From Proteles cristata cristata (Eukaryota; Chordata; Mammalia; Carnivora; Hyaenidae), in the NCBI GenBank assembly GCA_017311185.1, contig JAESUZ010002877.1, positions 248,001-312,000 on the forward strand: DNA of 64,000 bases, given 5' to 3'. Positions 1 to 11,142 of this stretch are shown piece after piece. The position numbers and the translations under genes were made by a program. The notes beneath the pieces are model-generated. The model had not been told where the DNA came from. It did no database searches and worked only from the letters and a program-made list of their open reading frames with translations. Numbering within the stretch: the first letter of the stretch is position 1; each line of letters begins with the position of its first letter.

Positions 1-2521
1 GGGGTGGGATGGAAGGAAGATCCCTGGGAGGCAACCTTCTGGGGAACAAGGGGTTCGAGAGACCTTGAGAAGGAGGGGCTAGGACTATGAAGATGAAGGC
101 TTGGGAGGTTCGGGAAACCAATGAATGGACGGATGAATGAGCGGCCACTATGAGCCTAGCCCAGGGCAAGGAACCTTCACTTTCTCATGTAATTCTCACA
201 ATAACCCTTGCGATTGGTATCTTTCAAGCTCCATTTTGCAGATTTCTCACCCAGGGTCACACAGGTACTAAATGATTGGAGCAGGACAGGGACCTCTCTC
301 TCTCCTGACTAGTTTTAACACACCTTTGAAGGGCCGCGCCAGGAGAAAATTTGAGAATAGATGTTGGATACTTTAGGAGACCCTAAAGCTTTAGGGAAAT
401 GGGGTTGAGGGATTGGTAGAGCGGTTCGGAAGAGTGCTCAGGCTCTGCACTCCTCGGTTATCCGTGCGGATTTCTAAGAGCTTCCGTGAGATGGGCATAA
501 GTTCTCTCAAAGAGGGGGCCATCCATCAGGCTTTTCTGCCCTGGGAGGAGAAAGCCTGAGTCTCCTATTGAGGAATGGTGAGAAAATAACGAGGCAGGGG
601 GAGGGGGAGTATCTTGAAAGATGGGGGAATGAATCTTGGCTCATGCAGGGACCCCTTCTGATCGCCAGTAAAGCTCTGTTCTCTCTGGACTTCAACTAGG
701 TCCACTGTTGTGATCGACCATTCCCTGAGGAATTCGGGCTTCCTCCTCTAGAGCTTTTCTTTTCTTCTCAGTGCTTCACAATGTTAGGCCATTGCTGACT
801 TTAATACCTATTTCAGCCTTGTAGCATAATATACTGAAACTTCTGCCAGAGTGACAAAGGAAGCCTCATAGTTTATCACCACTTCAGGCCCAAGAACTGA
901 ACCTGGCAACAGATAAATTGTGGGGAAAGCAAAAAAGCAACCACAACAACAAAAACCCAAAAAACCCAGCAGCAACAACAAAAACTATAGTGAAGATGAG
1001 AAATAGTTCTATTATTAAATTCTCTGAGTTTTATTTAAATCAAGTTGATTCAAATCCTTGCTACTCAAGAGTTCATCTTTACTTTAAACAAAAAGTATAT
1101 AATGTAAGTAACTTTGTATACAACTTCAAGACAGAAGAGGGAGAATAGTTTGATGGAAGTTTCTATTTTTTTTTAAATGAAGTTTCTATTTTTAAGGTAG
1201 ACAAACATAAGATACCCTATTCTCAAACAGTGAGGCAGTATTTCCATCTAGAGTCCGATAGATTATGGTTTGTATCTCAGCTCTGCCATATATTAGCTGG
1301 GTCACCAAGCAAACCCCTTAATTTCTCTGTGCCAACCCTCATCTGTAAAATGGAAAGAGTAATAGTGCCTACCCACCTGTTTAAGGATTGATTAGATGAG
1401 ATCATGTATGTTAGGTGTTTGGCAGAGTGCATGGCATATTCAAGTCCCCAGTAACTGTTAGCTGGTACTATTTCTCTTGCAACCCAACACCAACATTGCT
1501 GTTTCATTCTCTGTATAATTTTCCTGCTACTTCTCAAGTCATGGCAGTCTATTTATTTTTAACTTTCATATTGTTCAGCTTATGGAGCATGATGTACCTG
1601 AGAACCAGAGTAGAGAAAATCTGAAAGCGTAAATGTTGCCCTTCGTCCATAGGTTCCGCTCTAATGTATAAGGCTTTTATGTGCTTGGAAGGCTCTGTCA
1701 TCAGTAGCCAGGCAGGTAAACATGTAGATTTATAGTCACCTTTGAGCTATTTGCCTTACAAAGAAAGACAAAAAACTAGGCTAGAAGTAAAGCTATCAAA
1801 GGACTGATTCCAACCAAAAGAAAAGGCTAACATTGTGGAGAAGTTGCTTGAACAAAAATAAGTACTATGCCACTTACCGCAAAGTATACTGTGGATCCAC
1901 CACTACTAGTATAACTAAATATTGAGACCAAGTTCTAGAAGTCTTACTCAGAAGTCCGTTTTATCACTGGGCACCCGGGTGGCTCAGTCAATTAAGCATC
2001 CAACTCTTGATTTCTGCTCAGGTCATGATCTCACAGTTTGTGAGATCAAGCCCAAAGTTCATGAGATTCTCTCTGTCTCTGTCTCTCTCACTCTCTCTGT
2101 CAATAAATAAATAAACTTTAAAGGAAAAAAAGACCATTCTGTTACTTTGTAGTAAAATCGGTGTCCCTCCTTTTCATCTATTCCCTTTTTCTCCTTTTTT
2201 TTTTTTTTTGGCTAGGTTTGCCATTTCCAGCCACTATGTTTATTTCACCTTTTTCACTCTAGCTGAAGGGTAGCACCATTAGGTTTTGAAATATCTAAAG
2301 GCAATGTGCTAATAAGCCTGTGAAGTAAAAATAGTCAAGATAATAGATAAGCCTCAGAGACTTAGAAAGCAATTCACCAAGTGACGGCCCAGATAAACTT
2401 AGTACAGCTCTGATGAGTGGGACACAAGTTAACTACACAAGTCAGAGAGCTCATGGTTGAAGTAGAATAATTGTTGTCACATGTGTTTTGCCCTTGTTTC
2501 CAAGGCGAAAAGCCCTCTCAG
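1..2521 (+). other. ERG28: ERG28 intron 1 (no exon seen)
   Basis: No CpG-rich promoter or first exon is visible, so the non-coding first exon should lie left of the window. In human, ERG28 and TTLL5 start head to head there (established knowledge). The stretch holds MIR relics at about 170-275 (reverse) and 1240-1445 (forward), an A/C-rich low-complexity patch at 930-990, and a felid SINE at 1969-2131. The rest is unremarkable unique sequence. Confidence 0.7.
1969..2131 (+). mobile_element. Felid tRNA-derived SINE
   Basis: The head GGGCACCCGGGTGGCTCAG is followed by the B-box region, a TC-rich stretch and an AATAAATAAATAAAC tail. The left half is somewhat diverged. It lies in ERG28 intron 1, in the sense direction. 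Confidence 0.9.
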
Positions 2522-2668
2522 GTTGGACAGAAGTCATGAGCCGTTTCTTGAACGTGTTACGAAGCTGGCTGGTTATGGTGTCCATCATAGCCATGGGAAA
2601 CACGCTACAGAGCTTCCGAGACCACACCTTTCTCTATGAGAAGCTCTACACCGGCAAGCCAGACCTAG
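2522..2668 (+). CDS. ERG28: ERG28 first coding exon
   Basis: This exon codes residues 1-44 and the first base of codon 45, including the first membrane segment. The donor is GTAAGA at 2669. Two acceptors are possible: CTCTCAG ending at 2521, which leaves 14 bases of 5' UTR, or TTTCCAAG ending at about 2504 after a better pyrimidine tract. The sequence alone does not decide between them, and neither changes the protein. Confidence 0.9.
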
Positions 2669-5600
2669 GTAAGAAGTTGGAGAATTGCCTCCTTTGCGGG
2701 AGCCGCCTAAATTGTGGTTCCTAGACCAGGCTGTCCATGAGAGCAACCCTCATGGAAATTTAAAAAACGAACAAACAAGAAGCCCATTTTCTTCTCCAAG
2801 CTTACTTCCTAAAACTTCCACCCCACCGCTCAGTGGGACCCAAGAGTCTATTTTTTTTTATAACTTCCCAGGTGATTCTGATGCTGGCTGACCTAACCTT
2901 TAGCAGCCAGTGGAATAATAGACTTTGTGGATAGCACTTGGCCCTTTCACCCCCCAAGCTTGTCTGAATACCTTTTCATTCATTTTATACTGTCCTATAC
3001 ATTTTATAGGCAGTACAAAAAGTATTACCAGGGTGAATGAGGAAGTAGAATTCTTTGGTGACTCTGGGATGCCCCACTAGAAGGCTGTAAAGAAGCCTTT
3101 CATATTATGTCAGCCCTCTTCAGAAACTAGGTGGTGCCCCATATGGTTTATATTCAGTGTTGCAGACGGGGAGTTACTAAACCAAAGTCGTCCCAAACCA
3201 TGAAGAGCCCCTGAGAAGATATCCGACATTCCTCTGAGCTGGCCTCCCAAAGTGAGGCTTAGAAGGGCTCCCCCAGCTCCCTGAGCCTCTCAGCCGAGAC
3301 CCTTTGCACATTTCAGCTCGCGCTTCCGTGCACTGATGTGTGGGGTAGTGGGGCTTGAGCTGCAGGGCCGTTTCACGCAGCTGACAATTCTGTGTCACAT
3401 TTATAGCTAACCCAGATCTGGGCTCTGACCTAGCTCATTTTTCTGCAACATCTCCACATAAAGTGAATCTAAGTAGGCTAAGGCTCATTTTGAACAAAAC
3501 TCAAGTACAATAGGAGTAAAGAACCTGGTAGAGTGGGTGGGACAGTTCACTTCTTCACCCTCAAATACTGCCCTCTGATGACTGTAGATTTGCAGGATTG
3601 CAGAGCTGATCTGATCCAGTCCTTTTTTTTTTTTTGAAAGAACACACACAAGTTGGGGAGAGGAAGAGGGAGGGAAAGAATCTTAAGCAGCTCCACGCTC
3701 AGCACAGACCCCAACACGGGACTGTGAGGTTATGGTCTGAGCCAAAATCAAAAGTTAGACACTTAACCAACTGAGCCACCCAGGCACCCCTGGTCTTATC
3801 TTTTAAAGTTGACAGAGAAAAGTCCAGGGGTCATGTGGTTCACTCAAGGGCATATAGCTGTGCAGAAGAACTGTGGGTAGGTGGGTAGGTAGGTGGTTGT
3901 CTCCAGCCCGGAAGTAGAGACTGCCTTCCTCCTCCTAATCCGGGGGCTGTCATGGTGCTCTGCTGCTGATCACAGTATTGTGAGCATCCTGTAGAATGTC
4001 ACCTGATGCCTAATCTGTTTAGGGCTGGTGAAACACTCCACTTTTGTATCTCACTAACTAGAGACATTTCCTCAATCTTTTCATTAGAAAAGCTATCAAA
4101 TTGGTTTATAAAGATTATGGGCTTCCAGGGCCAACCACTAGATATTTGGCTGGCATATGGAATTTTTTCCCACCTTACTACCATGTAAAGGTCTTCAGGG
4201 TTGTCAAATTGGTATCACTGTCTGGTTTTCCAAAGGATTTTCCAAAATCCTTAAAGCCCAAATAAACATTAATTTTTTTTTTTTTAAGTTTTATTTATTT
4301 CCAGGAGAGAGAGAGAGAGAGACAGCGTGAGCAGGGGAGGGTCAGAGAGAGAGGGAGTCACAGACTGAAACAGGCTCCAGGCTCTGAGCTGGCAGTCAGC
4401 ACAGAGCCCGATGCGGGGCTCGAACCCACGATCCGTGAGATCATGGCCTAAGCAAAAGTCGGACGCTTAACCAACTAAGCCACCCAGGCGCCCCAAACAT
4501 TAATAACATTAATAGACCTTTCGGTTATTAGTCTTGTCCCTTGAAATTTCTCTTGCTCAATAGATCAGCAAAGGAAGCATCTCTGCTTTCACCATTTTGG
4601 CATTCCTGGCCACAGGATGCCTTAGATAAATGCCTATACATTGCAATCAACCCAGGGAGAGATTTTAGAAAATACTTAATACCCAGGGCCTACCTTCAGA
4701 GAGTATGTTTTAATTGGTCTGGTTCCCAGATCTTGGTAATTTTATAAAACTTCTTTAGTTGACTCTAATAAACACCCAGGGTCAAGAACCACTGCTGTGG
4801 TAAACTATGATCAATACTTTCCAGACAAGGCATTTAGTATAGCAATGTCAGAACAAAGCCACCAAGAGCAGGGTGTCCTCAGCAAACACCAAAGAAGCAG
4901 TGCTTTGTCCCAGTGCCAAGCACACTGGAAAGCAGCTTGGTCTGGGCCTTGCTCAAATAATATAGATCTGGATCCAAGAGAAGACTTAGGTCTCTTCAAG
5001 ACCAGATTGGGAATCTAGATAATCCCCAGTATTTCAGAGTTCTCTCCTGCATCAGCCTTGAAAGTGTACTGACCACCTAGATACTTTGTATGGACAGACC
5101 ACTATGTGCAACATTCCCGCAAATCTGTGCTGACCGAGACTTGCTGAACTTCACCAGCACCAGAGTGGCTTCCCAGGCAGAAGTATAAACTACTACATTC
5201 AGGAGTCACTGCCTAAGTGGGCCCTTTGATGGGTTTCTGCTCTCGAAACTCCCCACACAACTGTAGACATATGAAGCGGAGCTGAGCAATTCTCATTCTG
5301 GAATTCCTTCCATTCCTTCTAGTGCCCCTCTGTAGCACCAGAGCCTCCCCTCTGCCCAGCCAAAGGAAGTTCGGGCTCAGCAACCTGCCTCCCATGAACC
5401 ACCAGTGCGGTGAGAGGAGTTTGGAGGGAGCCTAACCCTCCCCCTCTCAACACTCTTGGTTTTTTTCTGCTTTACAGTGAATGGCCTCCAGGCTCGGACC
5501 TTTGGGATCTGGACGCTGCTCTCATCAGTGATTCGCTGCCTCTGTGCCATCGACATCCACAACAAGACGTATGTAAGGGAAGGAAGAGCTTAAGCATCCC

Positions 5601-8600
5601 TTTGTTGGAAATCAGGTGCCAGGCATGCCCAGTGCTACCCTCCCCTTGGATACCTGCTAATTCTCATACATTAGCCTAGAGCATGGATAATAAAAGGTTA
5701 ATAGGTTCTATTCTTTCTAAGCCAAAAAAACATAATAGGCCTAACAGGTCTTTAAAGTTTGAAAATTGTTTGGAAGTCAATAGCAACTGACCATTGCTAT
5801 GGACCCAGTGGCCTGCATCACACCCCTCCACTTCTCTACCAAAGAATTAGCCTTTTTCTGCTAAAGAAGTAGAGTAGTGTGCTCTTTTTTTAGAGCAGCC
5901 ACCCACATATACCTTATCCTCACATTCCTCAAGAAGTAGGAAAGACCAGAAATTACAATCCCTGAAAAAAGAAACCCACAAGTAAACTGCTGTATGCTCA
6001 TGCAGAGTCCATTTGTGAAGGTAAAAGAGAACCCAGGACTCCCAATCTTCTGCCTCGCCGGGCTACTCACACTAGTATGGAACATTTGCAGCCGGTCATA
6101 GCCTCCTGTCTACATAATGGCTGTAACCGCTGCTGACCACTGGAGGGGGCTCGAGCTTTCTTTCCAACAGTCCTCGCCACAGCCAAAGGGGAAAGTTGGC
6201 TCAGGTCAGTGACTAAGGCCACCAGAACACCAGCATCACTCTAAAATGTCTTTCTGTCATATCTAAGCTCTCAGCATTTGGGAAAAGAGGAGGTAATGAT
6301 ATTTACCAAGCACCTCTGATTATGCCAGGAGCTTTTATCTACATGACCTTGATTATGTCTCTTAGCAGCTGTGGGTGGTAATGGCTTTCATTCCTGCTTT
6401 TGCAGAGCTACATATTAGAGACCCAATTAATTTGAGTTGAAGACCAACTCAAGTGGGATTTGAAGCCGTGCTATTAACCCTGCAATCTCTCCAACTTTTT
6501 TTTATTTTTTTATTTTTATTTTTCGGAACTTGAAACTATAGTTTGACTTGTTCTAGATTGACATGTATTTTTGGAAGCAGTGTGATTTAGTGGAAACAGC
6601 CTGGGGCCCAAGAATGAAAAGAAGAAAATGGGCTCTTGTCTCAGTTCTGGAATCTAATTTTGTAGCTGCAAGTTCATTACACAGTTGACCCTTGAACAAC
6701 GTGGGGGTTATGTACACTGGCTCCCCATAGTTGAAAATCCACATAAAACTTTTGACCCCCCCAAAACTTAACTACTAACGGCCTACTACTGACCAGAAGC
6801 CTTACTGATAAGAAAGTCATTAATACATATTTTGTACATAATCTGTGTTATATGTTATAGTCATACAATAAAGCCAGAGAAAAGATGTTACTAAGAAAAT
6901 CACAAGGAAGAACAAATACATTTCCAGTACTGTACTGTATTTATCTTTAAAAATCCATATATAGGGGTGCGTGGGTGGCTCAGTTGGTTAAGCATCCAAC
7001 TCTTGATTTCAGCTCAGGTCATGATCTCATGGTTCATGAGATGGAGCCCCATGTTGGGCTCTGGGCTAACAGAGCAGAGCCTGCTTGGGATTCTGTCTCC
7101 CTCTCTCTGCCCCTCCCTCACTTTCTCCATCTTTCTCTCTCTCAAAATAAACAAACAAACATTTAAAAGTCCACATATCACATATAAGTGGACCCATGCC
7201 GTTCAAAGCCATGTTGTTCAAGGATTAGCTGTTCACTTTCTCTGCATCTTGGTCTCTCTGTGAAGAAAATGAAACTAGTATCGCTATTCTACCTCTCCAG
7301 GTGCCTGGGAGGGAGTAAGGACTGAATAATTCTTAAAGACCTTTACCATGATAAAGAATTGCTGATAGGTATAAGAGGTATGTCTTGCATTTGCTATGCT
7401 TTAGGAATGAGACTTACCTCATCATCACCCATTCACTTCCCCTTCTTCCAGCACAGGATAGCCACAAATGCTGACTTCTGCTTCTAAAGCCTTTTTTAGC
7501 CTGGGACTCTGGTCCATGTTCTTCTGACCTACACTGAGATTCTCTTTCCTCCCTAACCAGAAATTCAGAATCAACACCCAAGCATATGTATTTACTGAAT
7601 GTATAAAAATATGCACAGGAATGATAAGAGTCAAATTTAACATAGCAGTTCTTTCTGTGGAAGGGGGAGGGAGGCATGGGAATGAGGTCCAAAGGGATCA
7701 GGACACACAGAATGCTTTAACTTATATCTGTAATATTTTATCTTAGAAAAAAAGTATCTGAAGCAAAAATATCAAAACATCCGGATTTGCTGGAGCAGGG
7801 TATTGGTTGCATAGGTTAATTAGAGTACTCTCTTACCCACAGTGTTTTGTATGTTTAAAGTATTTCATAATTCTAAAATTTTCATAGTTAAAAAAATATC
7901 TCCGATCCACGTGGCCATTCGTCCTGTAACCTCTCTTTTCTCTACCTCTTCGTCACAACGGAGGAACAAGTTCTCTTCCCCTGAGATTATCACTGTCCTT
8001 CACCTGACCATTTTCCTAGGCTAAGATACTAAATAACCAGCCCCTGTTACAAGAGCATCTAAAATCCCCAAAGAGATCCTTGCTGCTCACGCCCCATTCA
8101 GGCCCTTCGTTTTGTGGCATCCCTCATATCCACCTACCAGGTGGGCTTAGACTCCAGAGCCAAGTGAGTAGAATCTGTAAGCGTGATTGATCCGAAACTG
8201 TCTATACTGCTAGGACTGCCATAACCCAGACTCGCTTTGCTGGAGCCGACTTCACCACCTGGCCACAACTCAGAGACCCACTCCGGATGCCTGGACCATG
8301 TGCTCTCAGGCTAGCAGTGGAGACCTTCCATTTTGCCCTAGTAGAGGGTAAATCGATGTGGTCGAGCACACAGGTCTTCCTCCGGCCCAAGTGCCCCCTC
8401 CCTTTAGCCATAATTGCTCCCTGGGTTGGTCTCTTTGTGTGCGGAGTCAGACCTCTCCTCTTCGTCTGCACCCCGCAAGCAGGACCTCTGTCCCCATGTC
8501 TTGTAGGCTGTACCACATCACACTCTGGACCTTCCTCCTCGCCCTGGGGCACTTCCTCTCTGAGCTGTTTGTCTTTGGGACCGCAGCTCCCACGATTGGC

Positions 8601-8836
8601 GTCCTGGCACCCCTGATGGTGGCAAGTAAGCATCCAAGCACCCCAGACCTCCCGCGGGAAATGCCCCCCTTGGGCTGGGGCAGGAGGGACAGGCACACAA
8701 GGGTGTCAGAAAGTGCAGTGCCTACATCAGCCACGGACCTTTTCTCTGTATTCAAGGTTTCTCGATCCTGGGTATGCTAGTTGGGCTCCAGTACCTAGAA
8801 GTAGAACCGGTATCCAGACAGAAGAAGAGGAACTGA
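2536..8836 (+). CDS. ERG28: ERG28, ergosterol biosynthetic protein 28 homologue (complete coding region, four exons)
   Basis: The coding sequence is join(2536..2668, 5478..5568, 8507..8625, 8757..8836), 423 bases, giving 140 residues plus TGA, the length I know for human ERG28. All introns are GT/AG and all split codons rejoin correctly. The protein starts [20 protein letters not shown]. Four hydrophobic segments are visible, at about residues 8-25, 52-71, 78-98 and 104-128, so it is a small multi-pass membrane protein. It ends in KKRN, which fits a C-terminal KKxx ER-retrieval signal. In yeast, Erg28 tethers the C-4 sterol demethylation enzymes (Erg25/26/27) to the ER membrane; the mammalian counterparts are MSMO1, NSDHL and HSD17B7 (established knowledge). 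The ATG at 2536 was chosen because it begins the conserved N-terminus; an in-frame ATG at 2488 lies upstream of the likely splice acceptor. The neighbour FLVCR2 converges on it from the right. Confidence 0.97.
3623..3790 (-). mobile_element. Felid tRNA-derived SINE, reverse
   Basis: It begins with a 13-base T run and ends with CCACCCAGGCACCCC, the reverse of the SINE head. It is shortened in the middle, with no long GA stretch. It lies in ERG28 intron 2. Confidence 0.88.
4274..4494 (-). mobile_element. Felid tRNA-derived SINE, reverse, with target duplication
   Basis: This is a near full-length copy ending CCACCCAGGCGCCCC. AAACATTAAT lies on both sides (4264-4273 and 4495-4504), a clear target-site duplication. 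Low divergence suggests a young insertion. Confidence 0.95.
5478..5568 (+). CDS. ERG28: ERG28 second coding exon
   Basis: This 91-base exon has acceptor CTTTACAG ending at 5477 and donor GTATGT at 5569. It codes residues 45-75 with split codons at both ends and carries the second membrane segment (around [18 protein letters not shown]). A second possible donor, GTAAGG, lies four bases downstream at 5573. Using it would break the frame into the next exon, so GTATGT is the functional one. Confidence 0.95.
6680..7230. mobile_element. Tigger-type DNA transposon relic, split by a SINE
   Basis: The left end reads CAGTTGACCCTTGAACAAC and the right end, near 7203-7230, is its degenerate inverted complement (GTTGTTCAAGGATTAGCTG). 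These are the terminal inverted repeats of a pogo/Tigger-class non-autonomous element, probably MER44/Tigger7 (family from memory). The internal block from about 6760 to 6950 has the AT-rich body typical of that family. A SINE sits inside at 6964-7166. Confidence 0.8.
6964..7166 (+). mobile_element. Felid SINE inserted in the Tigger relic
   Basis: The head GGGGTGCGTGGGTGGCTCAG, B box, TC stretch and AAAATAAACAAACAAAC tail are present. The flanks AAAAATCCATATAT and AAAAGTCCACATAT look like a diverged target duplication of transposon sequence. Confidence 0.92.
8507..8625 (+). CDS. ERG28: ERG28 third coding exon
   Basis: This 119-base exon has acceptor CTTGTAG ending at 8506 and donor GTAAGC at 8626. 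It codes residues 75-115, covering the third membrane segment ([20 protein letters not shown]) and the start of the fourth. It is separated from the last exon by a short intron of only 131 bases. Confidence 0.96.
8757..8836 (+). CDS. ERG28: ERG28 last coding exon
   Basis: The acceptor is ATTCAAG ending at 8756 and the stop codon is TGA at 8834-8836. It codes residues 115-140: the end of the fourth membrane segment and a short polar tail SRQKKRN. The final KKRN fits the dilysine KKxx pattern for COPI-dependent ER retrieval, consistent with an ER-resident scaffold. Confidence 0.96.
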
Positions 8837-9512
8837 GGCCAACATAACCAACTCCGAGACTCCATCCTCCACCCTGGCTGTCCTCTACTTTCATCCTCCC
8901 TCCTCTTTTACTTATTCTTTTCTGCACCATCCTGAGCCCCCGACCTACTAACCTTTTACGTTTGGGGTTTTTCTTTCATTTAAAAATGTTTACGATACTG
9001 TATAACCTTCATAACAAAAAAGCATATAATGTGTACGTACAATTTAAAGAATCATTTTAAGGTGGATACCCTGTACCTTCACCCAGATCAAGAAACTGTC
9101 AGCACCTTAGAAACCCACCGCGTGCCCTCCCTCCACCCGCAGCCTCTTCCAGGACCCTCTTCCGGCCTTCTGCTTTTTCCCTTTTATTTCCATCCCTGCG
9201 TCTGACTTGTGTGGTGGGAACACATGAACTCTGCAAATTGCAGCTGCTGCCTCACCCAGAGCAGCTGTCACCAAGGGCTGCTTCGGGGCTGCCCTCCCAG
9301 GTCGGGCTCCTCTCTGTTGCTGGACCCAAGACTGAACCATCTGAGAAACGGGCAGTTCTTCTAAGAAGGGCTCCCTTGTGAGTGACCCTGGCTCCTACCC
9401 TTGTGTCTACAAGTGGATCAGGCTTGGAAGAGTCTGGGCTGTTTTTAGACCTTCTGGTCAGCTCTATTTGTGTGTAACAAATTTTGTAATAAACAGAAAA
9501 ACCTTCTGCTCA
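8837..9512 (+). other. ERG28: ERG28 3' UTR
   Basis: About 675 bases follow the TGA stop. An AATAAA signal lies at 9488-9493, and T/G-containing sequence with a GTCCTTGTACTTTG stretch follows about 20 bases later, as expected for a cleavage site. No other canonical signal was seen between the stop and this point. The exact cleavage position is an estimate. Confidence 0.75.
9488..9493 (+). promoter_or_regulatory. ERG28: ERG28 poly(A) signal AATAAA
   Basis: A canonical hexamer lies 652 bases after the stop codon, in the sequence TTTGTAATAAACAG. Confidence 0.8.
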
Positions 9513-9954
9513 GATGGGTCCTTGTACTTTGACCTCCCCTAAGCCACGAGTGCTCCTGCTCTCCTCTGAGCCATAGCGGAGAAGAATCACAGCTTTTTGC
9601 TAATCAAACAGACCGAAATGAGGACAGCTGAACGACTCAGGCACACCTGCCTGCCGCCGGCGCCTCGGGTCACTTGTTCATTTCCCCTGAAGTCCAATCT
9701 GCCTCTCCTTCCCTATCTTCAAGATTCTGAGTTCACAGCTGCATAGTCAGGACCCTTTCTTGTTTTCTTGCTAAGGAAGAAACAGGTTCTTGAGAAAGCA
9801 GAGGCCGAAAATAGCACAGAAGAACGGCTGTCTGATCATAGAAAGAAAAGCTTGAAACCCCAATTATAAAGGGCTAGAGCAGGTCGTTGCCCTCCAGACA
9901 ATTCTGAGGGGCTCCTTGCTGGTCGGGCCCATACACAGTGGGTACACACGAGAA

Positions 9955-10345
9955 CCCATTCATTACTTCAACAAAGTATTTATTGAACATTCGACTCCAG
10001 ACCAGACACTTGAGAAAGAGAAATGATGACCCAGGCAACATCCCTGTCCCTGTGGCCCTTACAGTGAAGTCAAGGAAATGGACAATCAGCAAAGCAGCAC
10101 ACAGAAACAACATCAGACACTAAGAACTCTAGAATACAAGGTATTATGATCAAGAAGGAAGGGAGTGCACAATTTAGATTATCAGAAAAGGACTCCCTGA
10201 GGGGGTGGGATTTGAGCTGAGCCTTAAATGCTCAGGCATCAGATGTCTTCATATATGCGGCAGACTTTTAGGGTAGAGGGAACAGCATATGGAAGGCAAG
10301 AACCATCTTGTTCAAGGAGTAAGAACCGAGTAGTGAAGTTAGGAA
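9955..10345. repeat. L2-like ancient LINE fragment
   Basis: It begins with the ATTCATTACTTCAACAAAGT/ATTTATTGAACATT pattern typical of these old LINE 3' regions. It continues through a stretch resembling the 'ggactccctgaggaggtgacatttgagctga' type of consensus. Diverged; family named from memory. Confidence 0.6.
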
Positions 10346-10639
10346 GAGAAAGGTGAGAGGTCAAGAAGGGAGACAGGGGACTTGCAAAGGCAGGACAGGA
10401 AGCTTAAAGTTGGAGATACTTCAGTGCATTGGGAATTTTCTATCAGTGAAGGCTTTTTCGGTGAAAGGAACAAAATTGTCTTAAACTAGCTTAAACAATA
10501 AAGATCGCATTGGCTCACAAAACTGAAAATTTCGGGGGATTTAGGCTTCAGGAATGATTTGATCAGGACTCAATTGTGCCCTCCTGTGTTGGCTTCATCC
10601 TCAGGCTGGCTTCCTGTATGATGCCAAAAGTGGCAGAAG

Positions 10640-10829
10640 GGGAAAAATGGTGGGGGAGAGGGAGGGAGGCAAACCATGAGAGATTCTTGAATGTCGAGAA
10701 CAAACTGAGGGCTGATGGGGGTGGGAGAGAGGGGAAGGGGGGTGATGGGCATAGAGGAGGGCATTTGTGGGGATGAGCACTGGGTATTATATGGAAACCA
10801 ACTTGACAATAAACTATTAAAAAAAAAAG
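10640..10829 (+). mobile_element. Carnivore L1 3' UTR tail (5'-truncated)
   Basis: The sequence carries the characteristic G-rich run followed by TGATGGGCATAGAGGAGGGC, GATGAGCACTGGGTATTATA and TTGACAATAAACTATT, then a poly(A). This is the 3' end of carnivore L1. It interrupts an older repeat whose two halves resume on either side. Confidence 0.85.
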
Positions 10830-11142
10830 ATGGTGGCAGCAACACCAGGCCTCACATGCCAACAACGATACATCTGGAAAAACAGCTCAGTGGTACTATC
10901 CCTCCCTCACCAACTACTGTTAAGGAGGTAGTAAAAGCAATCAATGATTTTACAGAGTTAGCATGTTAAGTATAGATCCACATGGTGCCCACCTAAGAAA
11001 GTGAATGAAAGCATGCATGACTTGGATTTGGATCCTCTGAGCATGTGTCATAGAAATGTGATTCCAGATGAGCAAGGACAAGATCACAAAGGATCTAGAG
11101 ATGATTTAGAGTGGTTAGAAGACATTATCAATATTCCATTTC

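Larger units (their letters stand above)
2669..5477 (+). other. ERG28: ERG28 intron 2
   Basis: GT at 2669 and AG at 5477. It contains MER5-like fragments at about 2720-2900 and 4640-4795 and two reverse-strand felid SINEs at 3623-3790 and 4274-4494. The intervening sequence at 2900-3600 and 4795-5477 shows no coding exon or RNA gene I can recognise. Confidence 0.85.
5569..8506 (+). other. ERG28: ERG28 intron 3
   Basis: GT at 5569 and AG at 8506. It contains a Tigger-type DNA transposon relic (6680-7230) split by a felid SINE (6964-7166). The 3' part, 7230-8506, is unique sequence. Its open frames on both strands near 8200-8780 are shadows of the ERG28 exon and have no splice or start support. 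Confidence 0.85.

Noticed and set aside
1..500. ERG28/TTLL5 bidirectional promoter
   Set aside because: Expected just upstream of ERG28, but this region is not CpG-rich and shows no first exon; it should lie left of the window.
8202..8696. 164-codon minus-strand frame
   Set aside because: It overlaps ERG28 exon 4 on the opposite strand and is a shadow of it; the ERG28 reading is certain.
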